A DNA stretch of 5,346 bases, taken from Bacteroidales bacterium UBA5621. Lineage in GTDB: Bacteria > Bacteroidota > Bacteroidia > Bacteroidales > VadinHA17. The position numbers and the translations under genes are program-made. The notes beneath the pieces were generated by a model, which ran no database searches, was not told the DNA's origin, and worked only from the letters and a program-made list of their open reading frames with translations. Below are positions 4,334-5,346 of this stretch, piece after piece. Where the stretch lies: the NCBI GenBank assembly GCA_002424525.1, contig DIKJ01000216.1, positions 1-5,346 on the forward strand. Direction: 5' to 3'. The stretch's first letter is position 1; every line of letters begins with the position of its first letter.

Positions 4334-5346
4334 ATGTCAACAGATAAATTCGTTAACCGTCATAACGGTCCCCGGGAACATGATCTTCCTCAAATGCTGA
4401 AAGTTATAGGAGTTGGATCTCTTGAGGAGCTTATCAACAAGGCCGTTCCCGGCAACATAAGGCTGGAAAAAGCCCTCACTCTTCCGGATGCCATGAGTGA
4501 ATTCGAATACCTCAATCATTTAAGGAGGCTCGGCTCGAAGAACAAGATGAGCAGGTCGTTCATCGGACAGGGATACTATAGTGTTGCCCCCTTATCGGTA
4601 GTTATCAGGAATGTTCTTGAAAATCCTTCATGGTATACCTCCTATACTCCTTACCAGGCTGAGATTTCACAGGGAAGGCTTGAAGCGCTTCTCAATTTCC
4701 AGACGATGATCATCGAGCTGACCGGCATGCAGATAGCCAATGCTTCTCTTCTTGATGAATCGACCGCTGCGGCCGAAGCAATGATAATGATGTTCAATGC
4801 CCGGTCGCGGGCCGCAGTCAAAGCCGGATCAAACAGGTTTTTTGTTGATAATGATATTTTTCTTCAGACGCTCGCTGTTATTGAAACACGCTCGAAACCT
4901 CTTGAAATTGAGATCGTCAGAGGCAGTTTTAATGATTTTATGCCCGATGAATCGTTCTTTGGGGCATTTGTGCAGTATCCGGCAGCTTCGGGGCAGATAC
5001 GCGATTACACGGAATTTGCTGACAGAGCACACAAAGCCGGTCTCCTTGTCGGTGTAGCTGCTGACCTGATGAGCCTTACACTTCTCACTCCCCCGGGTGA
5101 GTGGGGGGCTGATATTGTTGTCGGGTCAAATCAACGTATGGGACTTCCGATGAGCTTTGGCGGCCCTCATGCCGGATTCTTTGCCACCCGTGAGGAGCTT
5201 AAAAGGAACATGCCCGGACGCATAATAGGGGTTTCGGTCGATGCCCAGGGCAATCATGCACTGAGGATGGCGCTTCAGACGAGAGAACAGCATATCAAGC
5301 GCGAGAGGGCAACATCAAACATATGCACGGCACAGGCACTGCTTGC
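4334..5346 (+). CDS. gcvP: Glycine dehydrogenase (decarboxylating), glycine cleavage system P-protein, N-terminal part
   Basis: The frame opens at ATG 4334 and runs 337 codons to the window edge, about a third of the usual 950-970 residues. The P-protein is a PLP enzyme that decarboxylates glycine and passes the aminomethyl group to the lipoyl arm of the H-protein. Diagnostic stretches are RHNGP (9-13), SFIGQGYY (75-82), NPSWYTSYTPYQAEISQGRL (97-116), ANASLLDESTAAAEAM (135-150), GADIVVGSNQRMGLPM (258-273), SFGGPHAGFF (274-283), PGRIIGVSVDA (294-304) and QTREQHIKRERATSNICTAQ (315-334). These resemble the single-chain GcvP more than the split GcvPA form. The PLP-binding lysine lies in the missing C-terminal half. 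The upstream sequence is A/T-rich with no Shine-Dalgarno site, and there is no glycine riboswitch in the 93-bp gap before it. Confidence 0.96.
   Translation, partial: MSTDKFVNRHNGPREHDLPQMLKVIGVGSLEELINKAVPGNIRLEKALTLPDAMSEFEYLNHLRRLGSKNKMSRSFIGQGYYSVAPLSVVIRNVLENPSWYTSYTPYQAEISQGRLEALLNFQTMIIELTGMQIANASLLDESTAAAEAMIMMFNARSRAAVKAGSNRFFVDNDIFLQTLAVIETRSKPLEIEIVRGSFNDFMPDESFFGAFVQYPAASGQIRDYTEFADRAHKAGLLVGVAADLMSLTLLTPPGEWGADIVVGSNQRMGLPMSFGGPHAGFFATREELKRNMPGRIIGVSVDAQGNHALRMALQTREQHIKRERATSNICTAQALL

Noticed and set aside
4797..5057. Plus-strand 86-codon reading frame
   Set aside because: Out-of-frame shadow within gcvP, whose own frame is open and conserved throughout.

Overview
The window looks like chromosomal DNA of a Bacteroidota member, probably Bacteroidales-like; this is inferred from gene content and not proven. 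The pointers are a DUF4294 protein (a family found mainly in this phylum), start codons without clear Shine-Dalgarno sequences, -7 boxes of the TAnnTTTG type upstream of genes, and intergenic short-period repeats. No mobile element, CRISPR array, rRNA or tRNA gene was recognised.

Layout: (1) Bases 1-1297, minus strand: the first 432 codons of a membrane-anchored AraC-type regulator with a TolB/FlgO-like domain and TPR repeats, cut by the left window edge. (2) Bases 1298-1626: a 329-bp divergent intergenic region holding adjacent arrays of 5-, 7- and 9-bp repeats, a four-run G-quadruplex motif, and a candidate promoter at each end. (3) Bases 1627-2792, plus strand: a secreted DUF4294 protein overlapping by 4 bp with thpR, an RNA 2',3'-cyclic phosphodiesterase. 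(4) Bases 2793-2941: a short gap with an AAATCAC-type repeat inside a weak hairpin, then a -7 box. (5) Bases 2942-4240: pcm (protein-L-isoaspartate methyltransferase) followed after 6 bp by a glyoxalase-II-like metallo-beta-lactamase-fold hydrolase, very likely one operon, ending in a possible A/T-rich terminator. (6) Bases 4334-5346: the N-terminal third of gcvP, the glycine cleavage system P-protein, cut by the right edge.

Most plus-strand genes are housekeeping: RNA end processing, repair of aged proteins, probable thioester or aldehyde detoxification, and one-carbon metabolism. The pcm-hydrolase pair has a loose damage-repair theme, but no single pathway ties all the genes together. The least ordinary parts are the membrane-tethered AraC regulator and the periodic repeat and G-quadruplex region beside it. 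I see no convincing new multi-gene system here.
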